Position numbers and translations under genes: made by a program. Under the pieces are notes generated by a model. The model searched no databases and was not told the origin of the DNA. It saw nothing but the letters and a program-made list of their open reading frames with translations. A stretch of DNA of 64,000 nt, taken from positions 1 through 64,000 of the forward strand of contig JBBCJT010000136.1 of NCBI GenBank assembly GCA_037190665.1, given 5' to 3'. The DNA is from JBBCJT01 sp037190665. GTDB taxonomy: Bacteria > Pseudomonadota > Alphaproteobacteria > Acetobacterales > Acetobacteraceae. Of the stretch, positions 33,606 to 41,475 are shown one piece after another (positions within the stretch are counted from its first letter, which is position 1; each line of letters opens with the position of its first letter).

Positions 33606-34406
33606 CTAACCCTCGCGGCGGTACAGAAACCCGCTGTCGAACACATCCCCGCCCTCCGCCAGCCCGAGCCGCTGCAGCCGGTAGAGGTGCTTGGTGAAGG
33701 CCATCGCCTGTTCGGGCGTCATGTCCTGCGCGCGGCCGGCGGCTTCCATCTCGATGCGGATCGCGGCCGGCGGGTGGCGCACGATCTGCGCCGCCATCTC
33801 CCGCGCCGTGTCCATCAGCGCGCCCGGCTCGACCACGCGGTTGACCAGCGCATGGCGTTCGGCCTGCTCTGCCGTCAGCGGCTCGCCCGTAAGCAGCATG
33901 TGCCACGCGACCGTGGGCGGAAGCTGGCGCAACAGCCGTGTGGTGCCGCCTGCGCCGGCCATGCCGTAGGCGATCTCGGGAAAGCCGAACCGCGCCGTGG
34001 TCGAGGCGACGCGCAGTTCGGTCAGCCGCAGCAGGTAGATCAGGCCCATGCCCAGGCACCAGCCGCTGACCGCGCCGACGATGGGCTTGAACCGGTCGAG
34101 CGCCAGCACGTCGCGCGACCAGGAGAAATCGTGCGGCTCGCCGTTCTCCCGCCGGTGGGGCCAGAGATGATCTGCGAATTGCTCGGCGGGGGACAGGGGC
34201 GGGCGCGGCGTGCGGATGTCGTCGCCCGCGCAGAAGGCGCGCTCGCCCGCGCCGGTGAGGATGCCGCAGCGGATGCGGTCGTCGCGGAGGAACTCCACCA
34301 GCGCGGTGTGAAGCTCCTTGTGCATCGCGGGCGTGGTCGGGTTCACCTTGGCGTTGTCGATGGTGAAGGTGGCGACCGCGCCGTCGGTCTCGTAGCGGAT
34401 GGGCAT
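33606..34406 (-). CDS. Crotonase-family protein (enoyl-CoA hydratase-like), operon 1
   Basis: 266 residues with the crotonase core: CGILTGAGERAFCAGDDIRT (oxyanion hole), VGAVSGWCLGMGLIYLL, then ARFGFPEIAYG. In classic hydratases two glutamates act; the second is kept in FPEI, while the first (the E of GGCEL) is replaced by GLIY. A standard hydratase reaction is therefore unlikely. It is the last gene of operon 1: ATGA overlap with the CoA ligase. Its closest relative in the window is the gene at 46747-47562, at about half identical residues over their length by eye. Confidence 0.88.
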   Translation of the reverse strand: MPIRYETDGAVATFTIDNAKVNPTTPAMHKELHTALVEFLRDDRIRCGILTGAGERAFCAGDDIRTPRPPLSPAEQFADHLWPHRRENGEPHDFSWSRDVLALDRFKPIVGAVSGWCLGMGLIYLLRLTELRVASTTARFGFPEIAYGMAGAGGTTRLLRQLPPTVAWHMLLTGEPLTAEQAERHALVNRVVEPGALMDTAREMAAQIVRHPPAAIRIEMEAAGRAQDMTPEQAMAFTKHLYRLQRLGLAEGGDVFDSGFLYRREG

Positions 34407-36046
34407 CAGTGCGCCGCCTCGCCCTGCGATGCGAGCCGGTCCACGGCGCCTTCCCGCAGGTCGGCGCGCTCCGCGATCAGCACGTGCTTCGCGACCTTCT
34501 CGGACGGCGTCTTGGGAAGGGAGGCGCGATACTCCAGGAAGCGCGGCACCTTGAACCGCGCCAGTCCCGACAGGCAGTGCGCGAACACGGCCTCGGGCGG
34601 CAGGTCGGCGGGGGTGAAGCCCGGCTTCAGCACGAGGCACGCCTTCACCTCCTGCCCGCGGTCGGGGTCCGGCACGGGGATCACGGCAGCCTCCTGCACG
34701 GGGTCGAGCTGGAGCAGCACGGCCTCCACCTCGCGGGCGGCGATGTTCTCGCCGGAGCGCCGGATCATGTCCTTCACCCGGCCGACGATGTAGTGGAAGC
34801 CGCGCGCGTCGCGGCGGAACAGATCGCCGGTGCGGAACCAGCCATCGCCGGGGAAGGCGGCCGCGTTCGCCTCGGGCTTGTTCCAGTAGCCCTGCAGCAT
34901 GCCCGGGCCGCGGACCCACAGCTCGCCCACTTCGCCGGCGCCGAGTTCGCGGCCGTCCGGATCGCGGATGCTGGCCTCGCGGAACGGCGATGGCAGGCCG
35001 CACGTGCCGGTGCCGACCATCTCCACGGCTTCGGGCGGCGTGGTCAGGCCGCTGCCGATCTCCGTCATGCCGAAGCTCTCGCGCGCGATGCAGCCGAAGC
35101 GGGCTTCCAGCGTCGCGTGCATGTCCCCGCGCAGGCCGAACACGGAGACGCGCTTCAGCGTGTTCTCACTGTCCTCCGGCCGCTCCGGCTGCTTGAGCAG
35201 GATCTGCGGGAAGATGCAGTACTCGACGCCCTCGCGGCGCACCCAGTCCATGAAGCGCGTGGCGGACGGGCGCGGCGCGACAACAAGGCGGCCGCCCAGA
35301 TGCATGGCCATCAGCAGCAGCCATTGCGGGTCCATGTAGTAGAAAGGCTGCGCGGCCAGCACGCAGCGTATGTCCTGCCCGCCACGCCACGCGGCGTTGC
35401 GGCCGAGCGTGAGCCAGTAGCGGTGGCTCAGCATGCAACCCTTGGGAAACCCCGTGGTGCCGGACGTGTACTGAAGATTGACCAGGTCATCGAGGCCCGG
35501 CCCACCGTCCGGCAACGCGCCTTCCGCCTGCGTCAGCGCGGACCAGCTCCGCATGCCGGCGGGCGCGCGGCCGACGACGTGGATGTGACCGCGATCCAGC
35601 ACCGGGCGCTGCGCCAGCAGCTCCTCCACAACGTTCAGGCAGTCCTCGTGGACCACCAGATGCGTAGCGCCGCCGTCGCCGAGCACATAGTCAAGCTCGC
35701 GCACGGTGTAGCCGGTGTTCACCGGGATCATGATCGCGCCGAGCCGCGCGAGCGCGAGCCAGGTGAGCGGGAAGGCCGGGATGTTGGGCAGCATCACGCC
35801 CACCCGCTCGCCATGCTTCACCCTGCCGGCGGCGAGCCCGGCCGCGATGCGCCGCGTGAGGTCGGCGAGCCCGTTGTAGGTCAGGTCGCGGAACGGCAGG
35901 TCGTCCGGCGCATCCACGAAGCGCCACACCGGCGCGTCGCCATGCGCGGCGGCTGCAGCGTCCACGAACGCGCCCAGCGAGGGAGCGAAGGGCGGCGCCT
36001 CGACACGGGCGCGCATGGCGGCGTGGGCGGCGAGGATCGGGTCCAT
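34406..36046 (-). CDS. Acyl-CoA ligase, CaiC-like AMP-binding enzyme
   Basis: 546-residue ANL-superfamily ligase that activates a carboxylate with ATP and joins it to CoA. Motifs: LQYTSGTTGFPKGCMLSH (P-loop), FGMTEIGSG, GWFRTGDLFRRD, GRVKDMIRRSGENIAAREVE and the C-terminal lysine in KTPSEKVAKH. GVMLPNIPAFPLTWLAL and the overall order resemble crotonobetaine/carnitine-CoA ligases. ATG 36046 has an AGGA 9 bases upstream; ATG 36055 would overlap the previous stop but has no spaced site. It lies between the importer genes and the crotonase, so it likely activates the imported compound. Confidence 0.9.
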   Translation of the reverse strand: MDPILAAHAAMRARVEAPPFAPSLGAFVDAAAAAHGDAPVWRFVDAPDDLPFRDLTYNGLADLTRRIAAGLAAGRVKHGERVGVMLPNIPAFPLTWLALARLGAIMIPVNTGYTVRELDYVLGDGGATHLVVHEDCLNVVEELLAQRPVLDRGHIHVVGRAPAGMRSWSALTQAEGALPDGGPGLDDLVNLQYTSGTTGFPKGCMLSHRYWLTLGRNAAWRGGQDIRCVLAAQPFYYMDPQWLLLMAMHLGGRLVVAPRPSATRFMDWVRREGVEYCIFPQILLKQPERPEDSENTLKRVSVFGLRGDMHATLEARFGCIARESFGMTEIGSGLTTPPEAVEMVGTGTCGLPSPFREASIRDPDGRELGAGEVGELWVRGPGMLQGYWNKPEANAAAFPGDGWFRTGDLFRRDARGFHYIVGRVKDMIRRSGENIAAREVEAVLLQLDPVQEAAVIPVPDPDRGQEVKACLVLKPGFTPADLPPEAVFAHCLSGLARFKVPRFLEYRASLPKTPSEKVAKHVLIAERADLREGAVDRLASQGEAAH

Positions 36047-36051
36047 GACTT

Positions 36052-36846
36052 TCATTCCTGGGCAGGTGCGCCGCGCCGGCGCAGCATCTCCGCCCCGCCC
36101 ATGCCGATCACGGAGACGAGGATCAGCAGGCAGGCGACGGCGGCAACGGTCGGGTCGAGGCGGAGGTTGAGGTCGTTCCAGATACGCAGGGGAAGCGTCT
36201 CGATCGCACCGGATATGAAGTAGGTGATCACCAGCTCGTCGAAGCTGGCGAAGAAGGCGAACAGCCCGCCGGCGAACAGCGCGGGCGCGATGGCGGGCAT
36301 GGTGACGTGGCGGAACGCCGACAGCGGGCCGGCGCCCATCACCCGCGCCGCGCGCTCGACCGTCTGGTCCACGTTGCGCAGCGCCGCACCCACGATCAGC
36401 ACGACATAGGGCAGCGCGATCGCCGTATGGGCCGCGATCAGCGCGGCCATGTTCTCCAGCAGCTTCGCCCGCGCGAGGATCAGGAACAGGCCAAGTGCGA
36501 GGATGACGCTGGGCACGATCAGCGGCGCGATCATCAGCCCGTAGAGCAGCCGCCGGCCGGGAAACTCGCCGCGGACGATGGCGAGGGCCGCACCCGTGCC
36601 CAGCACCAGCGACAGGATCGTGGTGGCGGTGCCGATCTGCACGCTCAGCCACGTCGCCTCCACCCAGGACCGTTCGGTGAAGAACGTGCGGTACCAGCGC
36701 AGGCTGAAGCCTTCGGGCGGAAAGCGCAGGAACTGCGTGGGGCTGAAGGAGATCGGCACCAGCATCAGCAGCGGGAACACGAGATAGATCACGACCAGGC
36801 CGAACCACGCGGCCAGCAGCCAGCGCACGCGCGCCGAAACGCTCAT
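36052..36846 (-). CDS. ABC transporter permease, PotC-like (operon 1)
   Basis: 264-residue inner-membrane permease with six helices. The conserved EAA loop is AARVMGAGPLSAFRHVTMPA, as in PotC, whose partner PotB is encoded just upstream. It forms the channel for a polyamine-type (spermidine/putrescine/opine) importer together with the ATPase at 38760 and receptor at 37691. ATGA overlap with the upstream permease. Its presumed substrate is set by the receptor. Confidence 0.93.
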   Translation of the reverse strand: MSVSARVRWLLAAWFGLVVIYLVFPLLMLVPISFSPTQFLRFPPEGFSLRWYRTFFTERSWVEATWLSVQIGTATTILSLVLGTGAALAIVRGEFPGRRLLYGLMIAPLIVPSVILALGLFLILARAKLLENMAALIAAHTAIALPYVVLIVGAALRNVDQTVERAARVMGAGPLSAFRHVTMPAIAPALFAGGLFAFFASFDELVITYFISGAIETLPLRIWNDLNLRLDPTVAAVACLLILVSVIGMGGAEMLRRRGAPAQE

Positions 36847-37691
36847 GGCGCGGTTCCGTACAGCGTGCGTTCGCGGACCAGCAGGCGGAACAGGCCCACG
36901 GCCGCCAGCGTCACGGCCAGCAGGACGACGGCGATCGCTGCCGCCTGCGTCCAGTTCAGCGTCTCGTGCACTTCCACGTCGATCAGGTTCGCCAGCATCC
37001 GCAGCCGCGGGCCGCCGAGCAGCGCGGGAGTGATGAAGAAGCCGAGCGCGAGGATGAACACCAGCACGCATCCGGTCGCGATGCCCGGCACGGTCAGCGG
37101 CACGTAGACATGCCAGAACGCCCGCCACGGAGAGGCGCCGAGGATGCGCGCCGCGCGGGACAGCCCGCCGTCGATCTCCGCCATGACGCCGTAGAGCGTC
37201 AGGATCATGATCGGCAGCAGGATCTGCACCATGCCCAGATAGACCGCGAAGGGCGTGAACAGCAGGCGCACCGGCGCGTCCGTCAACCCCGCCCATTGCA
37301 GCGCGGTGTTGATCAGGCCCTCGCGCCCCAGCAGCACCATCCACGTGTAGGAACGCACCAGCACGCTGGTCCAGAACGGCAGCAGCACCAGCACGATGAA
37401 CACCGTGCGCCAGTTCCGCCGCAGCGTGGCGAGGAACATCGCCACGGGATAACCGACCAGCAGGCAGATCGCCGTCACCTCCACGGCGAGGCGGAAAGTG
37501 CGCACGAACACGATGCCGAGGATCGGCGAGGTCCAGAACCGCTCGAACGCGGCGGTGCTGAACCCCGCCCGCCCGAACAGCGACAGGCGCATGATCTCGG
37601 CGAGCGGGTAGAGGAACAGCACGCCAAGCAGCAGCAGCGCGGGCGCCAGCAGCAGGACTGGCGCCCATCGCCGGTTCGGGCGCAACGCCAT
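36843..37691 (-). CDS. ABC transporter permease, PotB-like (operon 1)
   Basis: 282-residue permease with six helices; the EAA loop is AARILGASPWRAFWHVYVPLTV. It begins with a short RPNRRW and a first helix WAPVLLLAPALLLLGVLFLY. The start 37691 overlaps the receptor stop by one base and its own stop overlaps the PotC-like start by four. Such overlaps keep the two permeases in equal amounts. Confidence 0.93.
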   Translation of the reverse strand: MALRPNRRWAPVLLLAPALLLLGVLFLYPLAEIMRLSLFGRAGFSTAAFERFWTSPILGIVFVRTFRLAVEVTAICLLVGYPVAMFLATLRRNWRTVFIVLVLLPFWTSVLVRSYTWMVLLGREGLINTALQWAGLTDAPVRLLFTPFAVYLGMVQILLPIMILTLYGVMAEIDGGLSRAARILGASPWRAFWHVYVPLTVPGIATGCVLVFILALGFFITPALLGGPRLRMLANLIDVEVHETLNWTQAAAIAVVLLAVTLAAVGLFRLLVRERTLYGTAP

Positions 37692-38740
37692 CAGGACAGC
37701 AGCCACGCGCTCCAGCGTTCCGTCAGCGGCCCGCGCCGTTCGGCCCACCAGGCCGGATCGAAGCGGTACTGCACGGCGACGTTGTCGGGATGCGTCGGCA
37801 GGTCCCGCGCCGTCCGTTCGTCGAGCCGTTCCATCAGGCCGGGGATGAACCCCGGATAGGGGATCTCCTTCACGAACTGCGCCCCGCGATCGGGATCGAG
37901 CCGGGCGCGCATGTACTTCATCGCCTCGGCCGGATGCTTCGCGCCCTTCGGGATCCCCCAGTAGGAGAGCTGCAGGCTGCCGCCCTTCCAGGTGATGTCG
38001 ACCGGGCGGCCTTCGTTGCGCAGCGGCGTGATGCGGCCGTTCCAGACCGACGTCATCACCGCCTCGCCATCGAGCAGGAGCTGCACGTGCTGCGCGCCGG
38101 TGCGCCACCATGTGGCGACGTGCGGCTTGATCTGGTCGAGCTTGCGGAAGGCGCGATCGACATCGAGCGGGTACAGCTTGTCCGGTGCGACGCCATCGGC
38201 CAGCAGGGCGAATTCCAGGTTCTGCACCGGGCTGTCCTGCAGGGCGCGCGGCCCCGGGAAGGCGCGCACGTCCCAGAAATCCGCCCAGCCGTCCGGCCGC
38301 TTGCCGCCGAAGCGGTCGGTGCGGAAGGCGAGGACGGTGGAGAAGGTCGATGTGACCATCCCGAAGCGGTGGCGCGCGATCTCCGGCAGCTTGCGGTCGG
38401 GATCGACGACGTTCCAGTCGACCTCCTGCACCCAGCCGTTGCGTTCGGCCTCGATCAGGTCATGGGCGCCCATCTCGGTGAGGTCCCATTCCATGTTGCC
38501 CGTCTCGATCATCGCGCGCAGGCGCGCGAGGGACACGGGCGCGGTCGGCCGCACGCGGATGCCCGTCTCCTTGAAGAACGGTTCCTCGTAGATGCGCGTC
38601 AGGATCTGCGCGAGGCTGCCGCCCGATCCGTTGACGGTGATGGTGACGCCCTGCTGCGCCTGCGCAGGGCGCCAGTGCGACAGGGCCGCACCGGCCAGCG
38701 AAGCCGCCGCGAGACTGCGGCGCGTCAGTCCTCTTTGCAT
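37691..38740 (-). CDS. ABC transporter substrate-binding protein, PotD-like (operon 1)
   Basis: 349-residue periplasmic receptor. The signal peptide MQRGLTRRSLAAASLAGAAL ends at PAQAQQG with an RR pair. The mature part has TITVNGSGGSLAQILTRIYE, DLTEMGAHDLIEAERNGWVQ and TGAQHVQLLLDGEAVMTSVW, the pattern of the PotD/phosphonate/opine SBP_bac_8 group. The start at 38740 has AGGGGA 5 bases upstream. The paralogous receptor at 45619 shares the PGPRAL and YPLD.DRAFRKLD patterns, so the two importers probably bind related ligands. Confidence 0.9.
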   Translation of the reverse strand: MQRGLTRRSLAAASLAGAALSHWRPAQAQQGVTITVNGSGGSLAQILTRIYEEPFFKETGIRVRPTAPVSLARLRAMIETGNMEWDLTEMGAHDLIEAERNGWVQEVDWNVVDPDRKLPEIARHRFGMVTSTFSTVLAFRTDRFGGKRPDGWADFWDVRAFPGPRALQDSPVQNLEFALLADGVAPDKLYPLDVDRAFRKLDQIKPHVATWWRTGAQHVQLLLDGEAVMTSVWNGRITPLRNEGRPVDITWKGGSLQLSYWGIPKGAKHPAEAMKYMRARLDPDRGAQFVKEIPYPGFIPGLMERLDERTARDLPTHPDNVAVQYRFDPAWWAERRGPLTERWSAWLLS

Positions 38741-38759
38741 GACGTCCCCTTCACTCTGT

Positions 38760-39881
38760 TCATGTCTGGCCGTGCAGCAACACGGCATGTTCCGGCCGGA
38801 AGGCCAGCGTGACCTCGCTGCCTTCCGCGAGCGGCGGCAGGCCGAGGCTGCGATGTTCGTGGAAGACGATCGGGTCGCCGCCCGGCAGCGTCGCGCCGTA
38901 GCGGACGAGATCGCCGAGGAAGACGGCCTCCTCGATACGTGCCGGGAAGCGCAGCGGGCCGGCCTGCGGCGCTTCCGCGCGCAGCAGCCGTTCGGGGCGG
39001 AGCGAGATCTCGCCGCGCCAGCCTGCCGCGGTGCCCGCGGGCAGCGGCATCGCCGCGGCGCCATGCCGGCCGAGCACGAGTTGCCCGCCCGCTTCCGCCC
39101 GGGCGGCGAGGACGTTGGTCTCGCCGATGAACTCGGCGACGAAGCGGGTTTCCGGCGCGTCGTAGACCTGCTGCGGGTCGCCCGCCTGCTCGATCGCGCC
39201 GGCGCGCATGACCACGATGCGGTCCGACATCGTCAGCGCCTCCGACTGGTCGTGCGTGACGTAGATGACGGTGCAGCCGATGCGGCGGTGCAGCCGCTTG
39301 ATCTCGAGCTGCATCGCCTCCCGCAGCTTGAGGTCGAGCGCGCCCAGCGGCTCGTCCATCAGCAGGACCTTCGGCTCGAACACCACGGCGCGTGCCAGCG
39401 CGACGCGCTGGCGCTGGCCGCCCGACAGCGCGTGCGGCATGCGCGCGCCGTAGCCGCCGAGCTGCACCATCTCGAGCGCGGCCTCCGCGCGGCGCGCCCG
39501 CTCCCGCTTGTCGACCCCGCGCATGCGGAGCGGGAAGGCCACGTTGTCGAGCACGCTCATGTGCGGGAAGAGCGAGTAGTTCTGGAACACCATGCCCACG
39601 CCGCGCTTCTCGGTCGGCAGGCGCGTGATGGACCGGCCGCCGAGCAGCACGTCGCCGTCCGATGCGTCGATGAAGCCGGCGAGGATGTTGAGCGCGGTCG
39701 TCTTGCCGGAGCCGGAGGGGCCGAGCAGCGTGACGAACTCACCCGCGGCGATCTCGAGGGTGAAGGCGCGCAACGCCTCGACCGCGCCGTAGCGGCGGCT
39801 GACGCGATCGAAGCGGACGGATGCGCCGCGGGGTGCGCCGCTCTGCCCTGCCGGTTCCTCCCGCCCCGCTTTGCCCGGCAT
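38760..39881 (-). CDS. ABC transporter ATP-binding protein, PotA-like (operon 1)
   Basis: 373-residue ATPase powering the operon 1 importer. Walker A is LLGPSGSGKTTALN, the Q loop VGMVFQNYSLFPHMSV, the signature LSGGQRQRVALARA and Walker B LLMDEPLGALD, followed by the H loop YVTHDQSEAL. The C-terminal 120 residues form the regulatory TOBE domain typical of PotA/MalK types. ATG 39881 has GAGG 7 bases upstream. It is the first gene of the operon and reads away from the TetR gene at 39907; only 25 bases separate the two starts. Confidence 0.95.
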   Translation of the reverse strand: MPGKAGREEPAGQSGAPRGASVRFDRVSRRYGAVEALRAFTLEIAAGEFVTLLGPSGSGKTTALNILAGFIDASDGDVLLGGRSITRLPTEKRGVGMVFQNYSLFPHMSVLDNVAFPLRMRGVDKRERARRAEAALEMVQLGGYGARMPHALSGGQRQRVALARAVVFEPKVLLMDEPLGALDLKLREAMQLEIKRLHRRIGCTVIYVTHDQSEALTMSDRIVVMRAGAIEQAGDPQQVYDAPETRFVAEFIGETNVLAARAEAGGQLVLGRHGAAAMPLPAGTAAGWRGEISLRPERLLRAEAPQAGPLRFPARIEEAVFLGDLVRYGATLPGGDPIVFHEHRSLGLPPLAEGSEVTLAFRPEHAVLLHGQT

Positions 39882-39891
39882 CGCCAGCCTC

Positions 39892-39919
39892 GCTATAGTG
39901 ACTCTGATGTCAGTGTCAT
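39892..39919 (-). promoter_or_regulatory. Candidate promoter of operon 1 around the operator
   Basis: On the minus strand, ATGACA (39919-39914) and TATAGC (39897-39892) are spaced by 16 bases and resemble -35 and -10 boxes. The TGAC-N6-GTCA repeat falls inside the spacer, where a bound repressor would block RNA polymerase. The -10 lies only about 10 bases from the ATPase start codon, which leaves almost no leader, so the assignment is weak. Confidence 0.35.
39899..39918. promoter_or_regulatory. Putative TetR operator at the divergent promoter
   Basis: TGAC-TCTGAT-GTCA (39899-39912) is an exact 14-base inverted repeat and overlaps a second, one-mismatch copy TGAT-GTCAGT-GTCA (39905-39918). 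The sites sit between and over the starts of the divergent ATPase (39881) and TetR (39907) genes. The same repeat occurs twice at 47603-47616 and 47686-47699. Confidence 0.65.
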
Positions 39920-40614
39920 TATTGGATGATCGAAAGTCAATCGGTGATGCGACCGGACCGTTCGCCTATGGCGACGACCTCGCCGGGCGGCTGACGCAGG
40001 CTGAGGACTCGCCCAAGCCGGCGCGCACGCGGCTGCGGCTGATGATCGCGGTGGCCGATGTGCTGGCCGAGGACGGGCTGCACGGGCTGAAGGTCGCCGA
40101 CTGCGTGCAGCGCGCCGGGCTCGCGCACGGGACCTTCTACCGCTACTGGCGCGACGGCCGGTCCGCCGCGGCGGACGTCATCGCCGACTTCCTCGCCACC
40201 ATCCGCCGCCGCCGGCCCGCCACCGGCGGCATGCCCTTCACCGACCGCATCGTCGCCGGGCACCGCTACTATGCGGAGGTGTACCGGCGGAACGCCGCCA
40301 TGATGCGCTGCCTCGGCGAACTCGCCGCCGCGGATGCCGAGTTCTCCCGCATCGGACAGGCCGCGAATCTCGCGCTCGCCGAACGGGTCGTCAGAAGCTG
40401 GGAACGCGCCGATCCCGCTTCCGCCGCGCTGACGCAGGCGGAGCGGCTGGCGCGGGTGCTGGCCTGCATCGCCATGGCGGACGGCCTGCTGCGGGACATC
40501 TACCTGCGCCCCCCGAGCGAGCCGCTTGCCGCGATGACCACGGAGCAGGTGGCGGACCTGCTGTCCGCCTGCTGGCGCCGCGTGCTGCTCGGCGACTACT
40601 CCGCCGGAGCGTAG
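39907..40614 (+). CDS. TetR/AcrR-family regulator 1
   Basis: 235 residues. The helix-turn-helix is about residues 50-80: GLKVADCVQRAGLAHGTFYR, with the TetR-typical TFYRYW. The rest (about 85-235) is a ligand-binding domain. It diverges from operon 1 and probably represses it; the operator overlaps its own start codon, so it would also control itself. It is paralogous to the regulator at 40596-41420 (both have GPF near the N-terminus, ARTRLRL/VRTRLRL and HGTFYRYW). TTG 39871 in frame would add 12 residues. Confidence 0.88.
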   Translation: MSVSLLDDRKSIGDATGPFAYGDDLAGRLTQAEDSPKPARTRLRLMIAVADVLAEDGLHGLKVADCVQRAGLAHGTFYRYWRDGRSAAADVIADFLATIRRRRPATGGMPFTDRIVAGHRYYAEVYRRNAAMMRCLGELAAADAEFSRIGQAANLALAERVVRSWERADPASAALTQAERLARVLACIAMADGLLRDIYLRPPSEPLAAMTTEQVADLLSACWRRVLLGDYSAGA

Positions 40615-41420
40615 CGCGCGCCGGCCCGGCGGGCGGATTTCGCCGTGGCGGACGGCACGGGCGGCGCGGCCGCCGCCCTGCGCTCCCGCCCGTTGCGCAG
40701 CTTGCGGAAAAGCTGCTCCGCCCTGTCCGACACGACGGGTTCCCTGGTCAGGAAGACGCGGTACCACATCTGCAGGAACATGACCGCGAGGTCCTTGGTG
40801 CTGATGCGGATCTTCGCGTTGTTGATGAAGATGTTGCGCAGCATCTCGTCGACCAGTCCGATGCAGCCGAGCGCGAGCGCGATGTCCTGGCTGTCGGAAC
40901 TGCCCTGACGCGCGAAGCCCTCCCTGCGGAACGCCCGCAGCACCCGCTCCGCCAGATGGCGATTCGCCTTCTGGCCGATCTCCGCGAAGCCCGGCACCTG
41001 GAAGTTGAGCTGCCCGAGGCAGCGCATCAGCCCGGCGTTCAGGCGGAAGATCTCGATGTAGTACATGTGCCCGAACAGCACACGCTCGTGCAGCGGCGTG
41101 CCGGGGGGCTGGGGCGGGCGGGAGCTGCGGATGGCGGCCATGAAATCCGTCATCACGTCGCGGGCGACGGCCTCCCGGTCCGCCCAGTAGCGGTAGAACG
41201 TGCCGTGGCCGCAATCCGCGGCGTCGCAGATCGTGCTGATCTTCAGCTCATGATAGCCGACATCCTGCAGCAGCTCCGTCGCCGCGATCTCCAGCCGCAG
41301 CCGCGTGCGCACGACGCGTTTCGCATGGCCCTGCTCCGCCAGGCGGTCGCGCAGGTAGTCGGCGAACATGAACGGGCCATGATGCGGTATCGCCGGAACG
41401 GGGGAGGTTTCCGAGTGCAT
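40596..41420 (-). CDS. TetR/AcrR-family regulator 2
   Basis: 274 residues, paralogue of the regulator at 39907-40614. The HTH lies near residues 55-80 (KISTICDAADCGHGTFYRYW). The ligand domain contains RLNAGLMRCLGQLNFQVPGF, matching RRNAAMMRCLGEL in the partner. A basic Arg/Ala-rich tail (from about 245) is an addition not seen in the partner. It is 55 bases downstream of the monooxygenase gene and probably the last gene of operon 2, so it would report its expression. The two regulator genes converge with a 19-base overlap. Confidence 0.87.
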   Translation of the reverse strand: MHSETSPVPAIPHHGPFMFADYLRDRLAEQGHAKRVVRTRLRLEIAATELLQDVGYHELKISTICDAADCGHGTFYRYWADREAVARDVMTDFMAAIRSSRPPQPPGTPLHERVLFGHMYYIEIFRLNAGLMRCLGQLNFQVPGFAEIGQKANRHLAERVLRAFRREGFARQGSSDSQDIALALGCIGLVDEMLRNIFINNAKIRISTKDLAVMFLQMWYRVFLTREPVVSDRAEQLFRKLRNGRERRAAAAPPVPSATAKSARRAGARYAPAE

Positions 41421-41475
41421 ACGCTAGGATAGCAACGGAAGGTCCGGCGGGCGAACCGGCACGCGGCAACGCCGC

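Noticed and set aside
37691..39881. True spermidine/putrescine importer (potABCD)
   Set aside because: The family is right, but operon partners (CoA ligase, crotonase) and TetR control argue for a catabolic substrate other than free polyamines, so no pot symbols were assigned.
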